Shown: positions 6,538-16,339, counted from the first letter of the stretch. The stretch is 45,006 nucleotides of DNA from Acidimicrobiales bacterium (GCA_025463925.1 JAODBK010000045.1:1-45006), one strand, 5' to 3'. A program made the numbers and translations. Notes: generated by a model not told the origin, from the letters alone.

Positions 6538-8292
6538 ATGCGCAACGGCGGGTGGCGGCCCCGGCTGGGGTTGATGACGGCCGTGGTGGCCATGAGCGGC
6601 GTGGCGAGCAGCGGGATCGGTGCCCGGGTGGCCAGTGCCACGCCTGACTTCGCGTTCACCCGGCTCGCCGGTGGCAGTCGCTACGACACTGCCGCCGCCA
6701 TCGCGACCACGTCGTTCACCACCGCCGACACGGTGGTGGTCGCGACCGGCCAGAACTTCCCGGACGCGCTGGCGGCCGCGTATCTGGCCGGCGCCGACAC
6801 CGGCCCGATCCTGCTGACCGGCCAGCACGTCCCGGTGCCCGCGGCGACGCTCGACGCGATCAGCGCATTGAAGACGAAGCACGTCGTCCTCGCCGGCGGC
6901 ACCACCGCCATCGGCCAGGACGTGCAGAGCGCGCTCGGCAACGTGACGTCGACGAGCGCGTCGGGTGGGTCGCTCGACGTGACGCGCGCCTCCGGCGCCA
7001 ATCGCTACGACACCATGGCCGCGATCGCGCAGACACCACCGTCGAGCCACGTGGGATCCGTCGGCGGCAAGCGGACCGCCATCGTCGCCAGCGGCGAGAA
7101 CTTCCCGGACGCGCTCGCAGCCGGCCCGCTGTCGTGGGCCCGAGGCCTGCCGATCGTCCTCACCACATCCGCCGCCTTGTCGCCGCAGGCGGCGCAGGTG
7201 CTCGGCGCGCTCGGCGTCGAGCAGGTGTTGATCGAAGGTGGCGCCGGCGCGGTCTCGACCGCGACGGAGGCGGCGATCCACGCCCACGGCGTCACGACGC
7301 TGGCGCGATTCGCAGGTGTGGACCGCTCCGACACCGCCCGGCTCACCGCCGAGTACGCCACCGCGAACCTCGGCTTCTCCACCAGTCACGTGGACCTCGC
7401 CACCGGCGACCAGGCCCAAGGTGGTGCCGACGCGCTCGCCGGCGGACCGCACGGCGGCGCCGACACGTCCCCCGTCCTGGTGACGAACTCGGCGTCCGAC
7501 GCCGGCCAGGCGGCGGCGTACGCCGCGGCCCACCGCAGCACGCTGGCGACGGGCGACGCCCTCGGCGGATCGGCGGCGCTGCCCGATACGACCCTCGCGG
7601 TCGTCACCGACGCCGCCCGAGGCGCGATGGCGGGGTACGACATCTCGTTCCCGCAGTGCGCCAGCGGCACCTATCCGACCAGCCCGGCGTTCGGGATCGT
7701 CGGCGTCAACGGCGGCAAGCCGTTCACCGCGAACCCGTGTCTCGGGAGTGAGTACCAGTGGGCCCTCGCGGCGCCGAAGCCGCCGCAGTTCTACGTCAAC
7801 ACCGCGGCCCCCGGCCCGGCGAGCGCGCAGTGGAACCAGACCGATCCCAAGCCGGGCTGCGACAACACCGCCGACAACCTCAACTGCGCGTACGACTACG
7901 GGTACCACGCGGCGCTCGACGCGTTCACCAGCGCCGACACCGCGACCACCGGCGGCGCCGCCAACCACACGTGGTGGCTCGACGTCGAGACCGCCAACTC
8001 GTGGTCGTCGACGTCGAAGGTGGCCAACGCCGCCGCGGTGCACGGGTTCGTCGACTTCCTCAGCAGCCAGCCGGGCGTGACCGTCGGCATCTACTCCACG
8101 GGCTACCAGTGGGGCGTGATCACCGGATCGCCAACGGGGTTCGAGACGCTGCCGAACTGGGTGCCCGGCGCCGGCGACCAGGCACAGGCGGCGAGCTTCT
8201 GCGCCTCGACGCCGACGCACTCGTTCACCGGCGGACCGGTCGTCATGACGCAGTACCCGTTGAACGGCTTCGACGGCGACTATCTCTGCTGA
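6538..8292 (+). CDS. secreted protein with cell-wall-binding CWB2 repeats and a C-terminal GH25-like domain
   Basis: The N-terminus (about residues 1-34) is a signal peptide ending near RVASATP. Residues about 40-330 hold three CWB2-type repeats (putative cell wall binding repeat 2), recognisable from RLAGGSRYDTAAAIA, RASGANRYDTMAAIA and RFAGVDRSDTARLTA, each followed by VVVATGQNFPDALAAA-like or diverged strands. The third repeat is the most degenerate. Residues about 360-584 form a separate domain beginning AGYDISFPQC, with acidic residues in WWLDVETANSW and ending FDGDYLC. This pattern resembles TIM-barrel GH25/DUF1906-like domains. The protein is likely exported and wall-attached; a peptidoglycan-directed enzymatic role is a guess. 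AATACT lies 6 nt before the ATG, so the mRNA may be leaderless. Confidence 0.82.
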   Translation: MRNGGWRPRLGLMTAVVAMSGVASSGIGARVASATPDFAFTRLAGGSRYDTAAAIATTSFTTADTVVVATGQNFPDALAAAYLAGADTGPILLTGQHVPVPAATLDAISALKTKHVVLAGGTTAIGQDVQSALGNVTSTSASGGSLDVTRASGANRYDTMAAIAQTPPSSHVGSVGGKRTAIVASGENFPDALAAGPLSWARGLPIVLTTSAALSPQAAQVLGALGVEQVLIEGGAGAVSTATEAAIHAHGVTTLARFAGVDRSDTARLTAEYATANLGFSTSHVDLATGDQAQGGADALAGGPHGGADTSPVLVTNSASDAGQAAAYAAAHRSTLATGDALGGSAALPDTTLAVVTDAARGAMAGYDISFPQCASGTYPTSPAFGIVGVNGGKPFTANPCLGSEYQWALAAPKPPQFYVNTAAPGPASAQWNQTDPKPGCDNTADNLNCAYDYGYHAALDAFTSADTATTGGAANHTWWLDVETANSWSSTSKVANAAAVHGFVDFLSSQPGVTVGIYSTGYQWGVITGSPTGFETLPNWVPGAGDQAQAASFCASTPTHSFTGGPVVMTQYPLNGFDGDYLC

Positions 8293-8341
8293 GATGCCGG
8301 CCGACGTTGCGGGCGCCTGAGGAATTGCCGAGACTCTGGCC

Positions 8342-10210
8342 GTGCGGCGCGCCGGGGTTGCGGTGGCAGCGATCCTGGCGGCGGCCGGCGTCGTCATCGT
8401 CGGCGTGCACGTCCTGCGCCGAACGTCGTCGCTGCCGACGTCGGAGGCTCGGACCTTCCTCGGCACCTGGTCGCGGTTCGACGGGGGCGCCGCCGGCCGG
8501 CTGACCACCGATCCCACCGCGGCCGCGGCGGCGGTCACCGGGATGCGCGACGGGCTGCGCGTCGACACAGCGAGCTTCAACGCCGGACGCGCCCGGCGGG
8601 TGAGCGGCGGCGCCGAGGTCGCGTACACCGCCGACCTCGACGTCGGCGGTCTCGGCCCATGGAAGTACTCGGGCGTGCTGAAGTTCGTGCGTCAGCACAA
8701 CCGGTGGGTCGTGGCCTGGTCCCCGGCGACGTTGCAACCGGCGCTGGGCGCCGACCAGCATCTGGCACGCCGCCGCACGTGGCCGGCCCGCGCTCAGGTG
8801 TTGGCGGCTGACGGCGCGCCGCTGACCAGCTCCGTCGACGTGATCGCCGTCGGCATCGAACCGGACCGCGTCAAGGACCGCGCCCAGACGCTGGCCGCGT
8901 TGCAGCAGCAGCTCGCGGTCGACGTCGCCAAGCTGTCGGCGGCGCTCGACCGGCCGGGCTTGAAGCCCAACGCGTTCGTGCCGGTGACGACGCTGGCCGC
9001 CGACCGCTACCAACAGGTCCGGCCGACGCTGGCGCCGGTGCCGGGCGTCGTCTTCCAGCGGCACGCGTCGCGCGTCGCCGTGACGCCGGAGCTCGGGGCC
9101 CACGTCGTAGGTCGCGTCGGCGACGTGACGGCCGAGCGGCTGAAGGCGCTCGGTCCGCCGTACCAGGCCGGCGACATCGTCGGGCTGTCGGGACTCGAGT
9201 CGGCGTTCGAGCGCCAGCTGGCCGGCCGGCCGTCGGGCGAGGTCGACGCCGTCGACGGTCAGGGGCGCACCGCGCGCGTCCTCATTGCGTTCACCGGCGC
9301 CGACCCGCAGCCGCTCAAGACCACGCTGCTCCTCGGCGCGCAACGGTCGGCGGAGGCCGCGCTGGCCGGCGTCGCCAAGCCGGCTGCCATCGTGGCGGTG
9401 GATGCCGCGACCGGCGCGGTGCGGGCGGTCGTCAGCACCCCGGTCGATCAGGCGTTCAACCGGGCGCTGGCCGGCCGGTACCCACCGGGCTCGACGTTCA
9501 AAGTCGTGACATCGGCCGCGTTGCTGGGACGCGGCCTCACCGTCGACGCGCCGGCCACCTGTCCACCGAAGCGCACGGTCGGTGGATTGACATTCAGCAA
9601 CTTCGAAGGCGAGGCGCCGGGGTCGATCCCGTTCCATGAGGCGTTCGCGATCTCCTGCAACACCGCGTTCGTCGGCCTGGCCTCGTCGCTCCCGTCTTCC
9701 GCGCTCACCGCCGCCGCGCAGTCGTTCGGGTTCGGCGAGCGGTACTCCCTCCCGCTGCCGGACGCCGGCGGGCAGTTCCCGACGCCGGCCGACGATGCCG
9801 AGCGGGCCGCGGCCGCGATCGGGCAGGGTCGGGTGCTGGCCAGCCCGCTGCACATGGCGACCGTCGCCGCCGCGGTCGCGTCCGGCGCGTGGCGGCCGCC
9901 CACCCTGGTCGACGACGGGACGTCGTCGGTGGCCATGCCGCCGCTGGCGTCACCAGTCGTCGACGCGCTCCGCCAGCTCATGCTCGAGGTGGTCCGCAGC
10001 GGCACCGGCACGCCCGCGGCGGTGCCGGGCCAAGCGGTCGCCGGCAAGACCGGCACCGCCGAGTTCGGCGGTGGCACGCCACCGGCGACGCACGCCTGGT
10101 TCATCGGCTTCCGCGGATCGCTGGCGTTCTCGGTGCTGGTCGAGGGCGGCGGCGTGGGTGGCCGGGTGGCAGCGCCGATCGCGGCCCGCTTCCTCTCCGG
10201 CATCCGGTGA
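8342..10210 (+). CDS. class B penicillin-binding protein (PBP2a-like, with NTF2-like domain)
   Basis: A membrane-anchored DD-transpeptidase that cross-links peptidoglycan. An N-terminal TM helix (about residues 5-25) is followed by an NTF2-like MecA_N-type domain (about 30-140), a dimerisation domain (about 150-320), and the transpeptidase domain. The active-site motifs are intact: PGSTFK with the acyl-accepting Ser384 and Lys387, SCN at 438-440, and KTG at 569-571. Length (622 aa) is normal for the PBP2a/PbpA group. The GTG at 8342 is used because the hydrophobic anchor follows directly. It overlaps the next gene by 4 nt (GTGA), and the operon continues with a YbhN-type membrane protein and a lipoprotein. 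Confidence 0.92.
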   Translation: MRRAGVAVAAILAAAGVVIVGVHVLRRTSSLPTSEARTFLGTWSRFDGGAAGRLTTDPTAAAAAVTGMRDGLRVDTASFNAGRARRVSGGAEVAYTADLDVGGLGPWKYSGVLKFVRQHNRWVVAWSPATLQPALGADQHLARRRTWPARAQVLAADGAPLTSSVDVIAVGIEPDRVKDRAQTLAALQQQLAVDVAKLSAALDRPGLKPNAFVPVTTLAADRYQQVRPTLAPVPGVVFQRHASRVAVTPELGAHVVGRVGDVTAERLKALGPPYQAGDIVGLSGLESAFERQLAGRPSGEVDAVDGQGRTARVLIAFTGADPQPLKTTLLLGAQRSAEAALAGVAKPAAIVAVDAATGAVRAVVSTPVDQAFNRALAGRYPPGSTFKVVTSAALLGRGLTVDAPATCPPKRTVGGLTFSNFEGEAPGSIPFHEAFAISCNTAFVGLASSLPSSALTAAAQSFGFGERYSLPLPDAGGQFPTPADDAERAAAAIGQGRVLASPLHMATVAAAVASGAWRPPTLVDDGTSSVAMPPLASPVVDALRQLMLEVVRSGTGTPAAVPGQAVAGKTGTAEFGGGTPPATHAWFIGFRGSLAFSVLVEGGGVGGRVAAPIAARFLSGIR

Positions 10211-11226
10211 CCAGGCGCGGGCGGCGCCGGGCCTGGCGAATCACGCGGGTCGTCGTCAGCGTCGGCGCGGTCGCATTGGCCGCAGTCGTCATCGCCGGCC
10301 GAAGGGACGAGATTGCCGGTGCCACCAGTGCCTTCGATCACCTCCACGTGCTGTGGGTCGTCGCCGCGGTCGTGTCCGAAGCCCTTGCCATCGTGTCGTT
10401 CGCGGCGGTCCAGCGGGTGCTGCTCGCCGCCGGCGGAACGCCCGTCCGGATGGGCCCGCTCACCGCGATCACGCTCGCCGGAAATGCGCTGCAGAACTCG
10501 CTGCCCGGTGGCGCGGCGGTGGCGAGCGTCTATGCCTTTCGTCAGTTCCGGACCCGCGGCGCCGACGACGTGCTGGCGGGGTGGATCCTCGTCGCGGTCT
10601 CGCTGCTGTCGGGCGTGACGATCGCGCTTATCGCCGCAGTCGGCGTCGCGTTGTCGGCCGGCCAGGCCAGTGCCAACGACCTCATCGGTGTCGTGGTCGC
10701 GACGTTGGTCATCGCCGTCGTGAGCGCGATTGCGGTCCGGCGCGGCGCGGTACCGGCGATCGCGGGGTGGGCGATCCGAGCGGGCAAGCGGGTCACCGGT
10801 CGGCCCAAGGGTGACGCGCAGGACGTCATCGACGGCGCCGTCGATCGCCTCCGCACCGTCACACCGACGAGACACGACTGGGCCATTGCCGGCGGCATGG
10901 CGATGGGGAACTGGATCTGGGACTGTGGCGCGCTCGCGTTCGCGTTCTTGGCCGTCGGTTCGGCGGTGCCGTGGCGCGGCCTGCTGCTCGCATACGGCGC
11001 CGGCATGCTCGCGGCCAACCTGCCGATCACCCCCGGCGGGCTCGGCGTCGTCGAAGGCAGCCTCACCATCGCACTCGTCGCGTACGGCGGCGCACAAGCA
11101 CCGACCGTCGCCGCGGTGCTTCTCTACCGGATCGTCAGCTTCTGGGCGCTGCTTCCGATCGGTTGGACCGCGGTCGGCGGTCTGGCCTGGCGGAACCGCC
11201 GGCTCACCACCGGGGCAGTCGCGTGA
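10207..11226 (+). CDS. YbhN / lysylphosphatidylglycerol synthase TM-region family membrane protein
   Basis: A polytopic membrane protein of 339 aa with about eight hydrophobic segments, matching the UPF0104/LPG_synthase_TM family. Family landmarks are LPGGAAVASVYAFRQFRTRG in the first half and PITPGGLGVVEGSL near the C-terminus. Relatives flip or transfer lipid-linked substrates, and the fold is shared with the flippase half of MprF, but no synthase domain is attached here. The GTG at 10207 overlaps the PBP stop codon and is the coupled start; upstream in-frame starts would lie inside the PBP gene. Being in one operon with a transpeptidase suggests an envelope-lipid role. Substrate unknown. 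Confidence 0.85.
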   Translation: MTRRGRRRAWRITRVVVSVGAVALAAVVIAGRRDEIAGATSAFDHLHVLWVVAAVVSEALAIVSFAAVQRVLLAAGGTPVRMGPLTAITLAGNALQNSLPGGAAVASVYAFRQFRTRGADDVLAGWILVAVSLLSGVTIALIAAVGVALSAGQASANDLIGVVVATLVIAVVSAIAVRRGAVPAIAGWAIRAGKRVTGRPKGDAQDVIDGAVDRLRTVTPTRHDWAIAGGMAMGNWIWDCGALAFAFLAVGSAVPWRGLLLAYGAGMLAANLPITPGGLGVVEGSLTIALVAYGGAQAPTVAAVLLYRIVSFWALLPIGWTAVGGLAWRNRRLTTGAVA

Positions 11227-11588
11227 GCACCCGACGATCGAGCCGCGTCGTCGCGATCGTCGGCGGGTTGGCGGTCATGTCGCTCGCCGGTTGCGCCGGC
11301 GGCCGCAACACCCTCAACACGCGGTCGAGCGCGTGCTTCCGAGCGATCGCCGTCGCCGAGCAGGCGGTCGGCCGGCACGGCCGGTTGCTCGGCGTGCGGG
11401 AGACCAGTTCGGCCTTCGTGCGCACGCGGTACCCGGGCGACATGCCGACCGGCGCCCGGGTCTGCCTGGTGGGCTTCCAGGAGCGCGACCGGCCCGGTGC
11501 GATCGTCGTGGTGGTCGACGTTCGCGACCGACACGTCGTCGGCGTCCACCCCTCGGATCATCCGCCGGTGCGGTTCCGTCATCTCTGA
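11223..11588 (+). CDS. small putative lipoprotein
   Basis: A 121-aa protein that starts at a GTG overlapping the preceding stop by 4 nt. The N-terminus STRRSSRVVAIVGGLAVMS-LAGC has a basic n-region, a hydrophobic stretch and a lipobox LAGC, so lipidation at that Cys is expected. The mature part is about 95 residues with strands such as ARVCLVGFQERDRPGAIVVVVD and no recognised domain. It is co-translated with the PBP and YbhN-type genes and may be an accessory to that envelope module. Function unknown. Confidence 0.75.
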   Translation: MSTRRSSRVVAIVGGLAVMSLAGCAGGRNTLNTRSSACFRAIAVAEQAVGRHGRLLGVRETSSAFVRTRYPGDMPTGARVCLVGFQERDRPGAIVVVVDVRDRHVVGVHPSDHPPVRFRHL

Positions 11589-11643
11589 TGGGACCGTTCC
11601 CCCGCTCAGCAGACTCACAGGCCGCTGACGCAGGCTGGCAGTC

Positions 11644-12624
11644 GTGATTCGCCGGCCCACGCTCACCTCGTCCGGGACGGGCCGGGTCGACCTGGCCTCC
11701 GGGCCGGGTTGGTATCCCGATCCCTGGCTCGACGGCTACTTCCGCTACTGGGACGGCATCGGCTGGACGGTGCACACCCATCCGTACGGCCCGCCGGCCG
11801 AGCCGCCGCCGATCGCGGACTTGTACGACGACGCGCCGGCGCAATCGCGGCTCGACTTCGTGCGGCGGCACCCGTTGGTGACGGCGTCGGTGGCGTCGTT
11901 CCTGATCGGGCTGCTCATCGCCGCGGTCGTCGTCAACCAGCGCGACACGACGCGCCGCGCCAGCTCGACCCCGCCGCCGGCCACCATCGCGCCGAACCCG
12001 GCGCCGAGGACTCCCACGTTGCCGGTCGACCCGAACGCCGCCGCGCTCGCCGGCCTGGTCGTGCGGCAAGCCGACGTACCGGCCGGCGTGCGCGTGCAGC
12101 TCATCCCGGCGGGCAACACCGTCGACCAGCCGACCCTCGATCTCTGCAACGGGACGTTCCCGAGCGAGTCGTTGCGGACGGCGCGGCTCCAGGTCGCGGC
12201 GGTCGACGATCAAGGCAACATGGCGTTGAGCACCGAGGCCGTCCTCTACCGGAGCACCGCGGCCACCGCGCAGGCGTTCGCCGAGCTCGCCAAGGTCGCC
12301 GCCGGCTGCCCGACCTCGCCGGTCATCAGCCCGGTGGGCGAGCCGACGGTCACCACCCGCTTCCGCGCCAGGCCCGACGGCGCGTGGCCGCCGGTCGCGG
12401 GCGTCGACCGGCTGGCCTACGACATCGACTCGACCGATGACGCCGGCCAGACGCAGCACTCGGTGGCGGTGTACCTCCGGCGAGGCCGGGCGCTCATGGG
12501 TCTCTACTTCGATCAGCCCGACGGCACCCAGGTCGCGGTCAACGGCCAGACGTCGATCGCCTCGATCGTCAATGTGTTCGCGGCGCGGCTGGCGCAACTG
12601 CCGGCGACGGTCGTCAATCCCTGA
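11644..12624 (+). CDS. DUF2510 membrane protein with extracellular domain
   Basis: Residues about 18-50 form a DUF2510 domain with the typical pattern GPGWYPDPWLDGYFRYWDG followed by W-T. A charged linker leads to one TM helix (about 79-98, VTASVASFLIGLLIAAVVV), then a Pro/Thr-rich spacer and an extracellular domain of about 190 residues with two Cys (LCNGTF and AGCPTS) that could form a disulphide. This arrangement (short cytoplasmic DUF2510, one TM, sensor-like outer domain) is common in Actinobacteria and resembles PknH-type sensor domains in layout. The GTG at 11644 is the first plausible start. Role unknown. Confidence 0.8.
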   Translation: MIRRPTLTSSGTGRVDLASGPGWYPDPWLDGYFRYWDGIGWTVHTHPYGPPAEPPPIADLYDDAPAQSRLDFVRRHPLVTASVASFLIGLLIAAVVVNQRDTTRRASSTPPPATIAPNPAPRTPTLPVDPNAAALAGLVVRQADVPAGVRVQLIPAGNTVDQPTLDLCNGTFPSESLRTARLQVAAVDDQGNMALSTEAVLYRSTAATAQAFAELAKVAAGCPTSPVISPVGEPTVTTRFRARPDGAWPPVAGVDRLAYDIDSTDDAGQTQHSVAVYLRRGRALMGLYFDQPDGTQVAVNGQTSIASIVNVFAARLAQLPATVVNP

Positions 12625-12640
12625 GCCACCGACCCGGCCT

Positions 12641-13819
12641 TCAGCGGGCGGCGACCTCGATGAAGTCGCGCGTCTCGGCCTCGAGATACAGGTTCGGTGA
12701 CGACCGCATGTCGGGCACGAGCTTGGTGCCGACGACGTCGTCCGGTCGGGCGTGGTCGGGCGCGTCGTACGTGAAGAAGCGCGTCCACTCGGAGTTGATG
12801 TCGAGCTCCATCGCCCGCACCGCGCCGGCCGCGACGAGCACGCGCGCCAGTGTCTCGACGCTCAGCCCGTTGCCGGCGGCGTACACCAGCGCGCCGTTGG
12901 AGGTGACGCCGACGCCCGACCGCCACACCAGCGTCCGGTTGCCGAGGGTCATGCCCCAACGGCCGTGCGCGTTCTGGTCGAGCCCGGCGACCGGCACTCG
13001 ATGGTCGGCGATGAGCGAGAGGTTCTGGCGCACGGAGACGACGGCCGGGCCCATGCGGGCGTCGCGGCCCCACTGGCCGACGGTCGGGCGGCCCGCGCGG
13101 TCGATGACGAGGCTGGCCGCGCCGTCGACGAGCGGGCGCACCATGCGGCCTTCGGCGAAGTAGCCACCGCGTGAGCCGTTCAGCTTGAAGCCGGAGTTGA
13201 AGGCCGCGAGGAGCGCGTGCCGCTGCCCCAGTGGGATCGGCGCCTCGTTGGTCCACGCGCCGCCGGGGAGTTGCGTTCCCGCGAAGAGCACGGCGCGCGT
13301 GAGTGACGTGTCGATCCACGCCACGCCGGTCGCCAGCCCGCCGTGGACGGGGTCGGGTCGCAGCGCGGTCTCGTAGATGGCCGGGACCCCGCCGACCAGC
13401 CGGCCGGCGGGTCGCCAGACCCCTTCATCGGGGAGGGCCGGACTCGCGAGTGGGGTCATGTCCGCCGGGCGCGGCAGGTGCGGCGGCGCGGCCACGGCAC
13501 GCGGCGCGGCGTCGACCGCCGTCCGCGGGTGCAGCAGGACCGGCGCCGGTGCGCCGCCGGTTCGCGGTTGGTGATGTGCGTACCACCAGTGCTCGACGCG
13601 ATTGACGAGGCTGCCGGCGCCGTGATCGCGCAGCCACTCGACGGACCTCGCGCCGATGCTGTCCGTGGTGGACGCGGTGAGGACATGGGCGTACGACCAG
13701 GCCGGAACCGCGAGGATCACGACCGCCGCCACGGCGACCGACCGCCGCAGCCGGTGCCGTCGCCGGGGGCGTCCGGCATCGTCGCCGGTGTCGACGGAAT
13801 CCGCTCGCAATGTGTCCAA
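12641..13819 (-). CDS. phosphodiester glycosidase (NAGPA-like) family protein, membrane-anchored
   Basis: The N-terminal 45 residues are basic and then hydrophobic (SVAVAAVVILAVPAWSYAHV), indicating a membrane anchor or uncleaved signal. From about residue 135 the protein matches the NAGPA / phosphodiester glycosidase family (PF09992): AFNSGFKLNG, GGYFAEGRM, SLVIDRAGRPTVGQW and the closing AMELDINSEWTRFFTY are characteristic. Relatives cleave GlcNAc-phosphodiester bonds or act on wall polymers. The TTG at 13819 is used because no ATG or GTG is suitably placed; a second TTG follows three codons later. The gene converges with the DUF2510 gene (16 bp gap). Substrate not predictable. Confidence 0.85.
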   Translation of the reverse strand: MDTLRADSVDTGDDAGRPRRRHRLRRSVAVAAVVILAVPAWSYAHVLTASTTDSIGARSVEWLRDHGAGSLVNRVEHWWYAHHQPRTGGAPAPVLLHPRTAVDAAPRAVAAPPHLPRPADMTPLASPALPDEGVWRPAGRLVGGVPAIYETALRPDPVHGGLATGVAWIDTSLTRAVLFAGTQLPGGAWTNEAPIPLGQRHALLAAFNSGFKLNGSRGGYFAEGRMVRPLVDGAASLVIDRAGRPTVGQWGRDARMGPAVVSVRQNLSLIADHRVPVAGLDQNAHGRWGMTLGNRTLVWRSGVGVTSNGALVYAAGNGLSVETLARVLVAAGAVRAMELDINSEWTRFFTYDAPDHARPDDVVGTKLVPDMRSSPNLYLEAETRDFIEVAAR

Positions 13820-13966
13820 TGGCTTCGCCCGATCGCTGCCCGCCGCCGACGGTAGGGCACCCGACCGGCCCGTTGTCGTCGCGGCCGGCCCACCCTGCTA
13901 GCACCCCCGGGCGCATGACGGGTGACCCCCTCGTCAGCCGCCGAGGTCGGCCGTAGCGTGAGCGCC

Positions 13967-16339
13967 ATGGTGGGAGGAGGCAGCGCGGCCGCGTCCGTCT
14001 GGGCGCGCGCCGATCTCCGACGCCGTTGGCAATCGCTGGTGCTGCTCGGGGTCCTGGCCGGCGCGACGGCCGGTTTCGCGATGGCGTCGCTCGCCGGCGC
14101 CCGGCGCACCGAGACCGCGCTGCCCAGACTGAGGGCGCGGACCGACGCCCCCTCCGCCATCGTGTTCGCCAGCCAGTCCGGCGTGTTCAACCCGGACTTC
14201 GGGCGACTCCGGGCCCGGCCGGAGGTCGCGGACCTCGCCGTCTGGGACCTCGTGTTCGGGAATCTCAACGGCCAGCCCGGCGGCGTGCTCTTCGCGTCCG
14301 ACGACGGCCGGTGGGGCCGTGACGTCAACCGCCCGGTGCTCGTCGCCGGCCGCATGTGGGACCCGAATGCGCCGGGTGAGGTCGTCGTCGACGAGATCCA
14401 GGCAAAGCAGGGAGCACCGATCGGATCGACCTTCCGGCTGGACCTGATCGGACCGGACATCCAGGACCTGGTGACCAACAACGTCAACGGGCCGTCGGTC
14501 ACGTTGAAGGTCGTCGGCATCGTCCGTGACGTGCGCCAGTTCCTGTTCGCCACCACTGGGCAGGCGTTCCTGGGCCCGGGCTTCGTGTCGCGCTATCGCG
14601 GTCATGCCGCGATCCATCCGAACGCCGACGTCGTGCTCCGCACGACAGGTGCTTCATCGGTCGCGGCACTGCGTCGTGACGTCAACGACATCATTGGTCC
14701 AGGGACGCCGGTGCTCGACCTGCACGCCGTCGAGCGACGCGTCAACACCACCATCGCGGTGGAGCACGCGGCGTTGCTGCTGCTCGCCGCCGCGATTGCG
14801 GTCGCGGGGGGCCTGCTCGTGACGCAGGCATTGGTGCGATCGGCGGCGATCGTCGGGGACGATGCACTGGTGCTGCGCTCGATCGGGCTGACGCGGGGCG
14901 ATGTCGCGGCCGCCGCCGGTCTGAGCCACGCGGTGAGCGCGGGAGCCGCCGCGGCATCGGCGTTCGCGACCGCGTGGCTGGCGTCGCGATGGTTCCCGGT
15001 CGGCCTCGGTCGCCGCCTCGACCCGAATGTCGGCGCGCACGTCGACTGGACCGTCATCGGCCCGGGTGTCGTCCTCACCGTGGCGCTGATCCTGGCCGGC
15101 ACGTGTCTGGTGGCTTGGCGAGCCGGGCGCCTCAGCCGCGGGAACGCGCGTTGGCCGCAACGTTCGCTGGCCGGCCGCATCCGCCGGCGGACGCCGTTGG
15201 CGGTGGGGCTGGGCGCCACGATGGCGTTCGAACGCGGCCGCGGCCGGACGGCGACGCCGGTCGGGCCGGCCCTCGTCGCCGCGGTCGTCGGAGTGCTCGG
15301 CGTCATCGGCGCGCTCACGATCAGCAATGGTCTGCGCGACGCGCTGGCTCATCCGGAGCGCGCCGGGGTGACGTGGGATCTCACGATCGTGCCGCCCTCG
15401 ACGGCCGCGACCGATACCGGGGTGCGCCCCGAGTTCGTCGCCGCCGTCCGCAACGGCATGCATGGTGCGGTCGTCGCGATCGATCGCCAGCTCGTGCCGA
15501 TCGGCGGAGTCGGGGTGCCGACGTTCGCCATCCGACAGGTCGACCGCGTCCGGCAGGCGGCCATCGGTTTCCAACTGGTCGAGGGACGGGCCCCGCTCAT
15601 CGATGGCGAGGTCGTCCTCGGCCCGGCGACCGCGCGCAGTCTGCACGCCCGCGTCGGCGACACCGTCAAGATCGGCGATCAGCAGCTCCCGGCGCGCGTC
15701 GTCGGTGAGGGCCTCTTCCCGTCGGATGTGCACGCCGAGTTCGACGAAGGCGCCTGGCTCACCGCGGCCCGCCTCGACGCGGTCGTGCCGCCGGACGCCC
15801 ACGGCCGCTTCCTTGCCGTCCGAGCAATCTCGCGCAAGGACGTGCCGGCGACTGCTGCCGGGTTGCGGCGCGCGCTCCCATCCGACACCGACGTCAGTCC
15901 GGCGGAGGTGCCCGTCGAGCTCGGCAACCTGCGCAACGTCCGCAGGTTGCCGGTGCTGCTGGCCGGCTTCCTCGCGCTGCTGGCGATCGCGGCCGTGAGC
16001 CATGTGCTCGTCACGTCGTCGCGCCGTCGCCGCCACGACTTCGCCATCATGCGCGCCCTGGGCCTCGAACGCCGCGGGGCCCGACTGGCGGTCAGCTCCC
16101 AGGGCAGCGCCATCGGCATCGTCGGCCTGGTGTTCGGAGTGCCGATCGGCGTCGCCGCCGGGCGGGCCATCTGGCGACTCGTGACCCAACGTGTGCCCCT
16201 GGCGGACGTCGCGCCCTTCGCGCTCGCCGCAGTCGTGCTCATCGTGCCGATCACCGCGGTGGTCGTGAACGCCCTCGCAGTGTGGCCCGGCCGCCGCGTG
16301 GTTCGGCTCCCACCCGCCGAAGCGCTCCGCACCGAATAG
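13967..16339 (+). CDS. FtsX/MacB-type ABC transporter permease
   Basis: A 790-aa permease with the duplicated FtsX layout. One TM helix (SLVLLGVLAGATAGFAMASL) and a large extracellular MacB-like domain with NGPSVTLKVVGIVRD come first. A first block of three TM helices (about residues 260-390) follows, then a second periplasmic domain, and a last three-helix block after about 660 ending WPGRRVVRLPPAEALRTE, the usual FtsX C-terminal signature. Such permeases pair with a LolD/MacB-type ATPase for mechanotransmission or lipoprotein/peptide export. No ATPase gene lies in this window. The ATG at 13967 is preferred; GTG at 13958 and 13922 are in frame. It converges on a second permease of the same type. 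Confidence 0.85.
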   Translation: MVGGGSAAASVWARADLRRRWQSLVLLGVLAGATAGFAMASLAGARRTETALPRLRARTDAPSAIVFASQSGVFNPDFGRLRARPEVADLAVWDLVFGNLNGQPGGVLFASDDGRWGRDVNRPVLVAGRMWDPNAPGEVVVDEIQAKQGAPIGSTFRLDLIGPDIQDLVTNNVNGPSVTLKVVGIVRDVRQFLFATTGQAFLGPGFVSRYRGHAAIHPNADVVLRTTGASSVAALRRDVNDIIGPGTPVLDLHAVERRVNTTIAVEHAALLLLAAAIAVAGGLLVTQALVRSAAIVGDDALVLRSIGLTRGDVAAAAGLSHAVSAGAAAASAFATAWLASRWFPVGLGRRLDPNVGAHVDWTVIGPGVVLTVALILAGTCLVAWRAGRLSRGNARWPQRSLAGRIRRRTPLAVGLGATMAFERGRGRTATPVGPALVAAVVGVLGVIGALTISNGLRDALAHPERAGVTWDLTIVPPSTAATDTGVRPEFVAAVRNGMHGAVVAIDRQLVPIGGVGVPTFAIRQVDRVRQAAIGFQLVEGRAPLIDGEVVLGPATARSLHARVGDTVKIGDQQLPARVVGEGLFPSDVHAEFDEGAWLTAARLDAVVPPDAHGRFLAVRAISRKDVPATAAGLRRALPSDTDVSPAEVPVELGNLRNVRRLPVLLAGFLALLAIAAVSHVLVTSSRRRRHDFAIMRALGLERRGARLAVSSQGSAIGIVGLVFGVPIGVAAGRAIWRLVTQRVPLADVAPFALAAVVLIVPITAVVVNALAVWPGRRVVRLPPAEALRTE

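Noticed and set aside
6202-8628. An 808-codon open frame on the minus strand opposite the CWB2 protein
   Set aside because: Arg/Gly/Val-rich antisense translation without any domain; the plus strand has a signal peptide and clear repeats.
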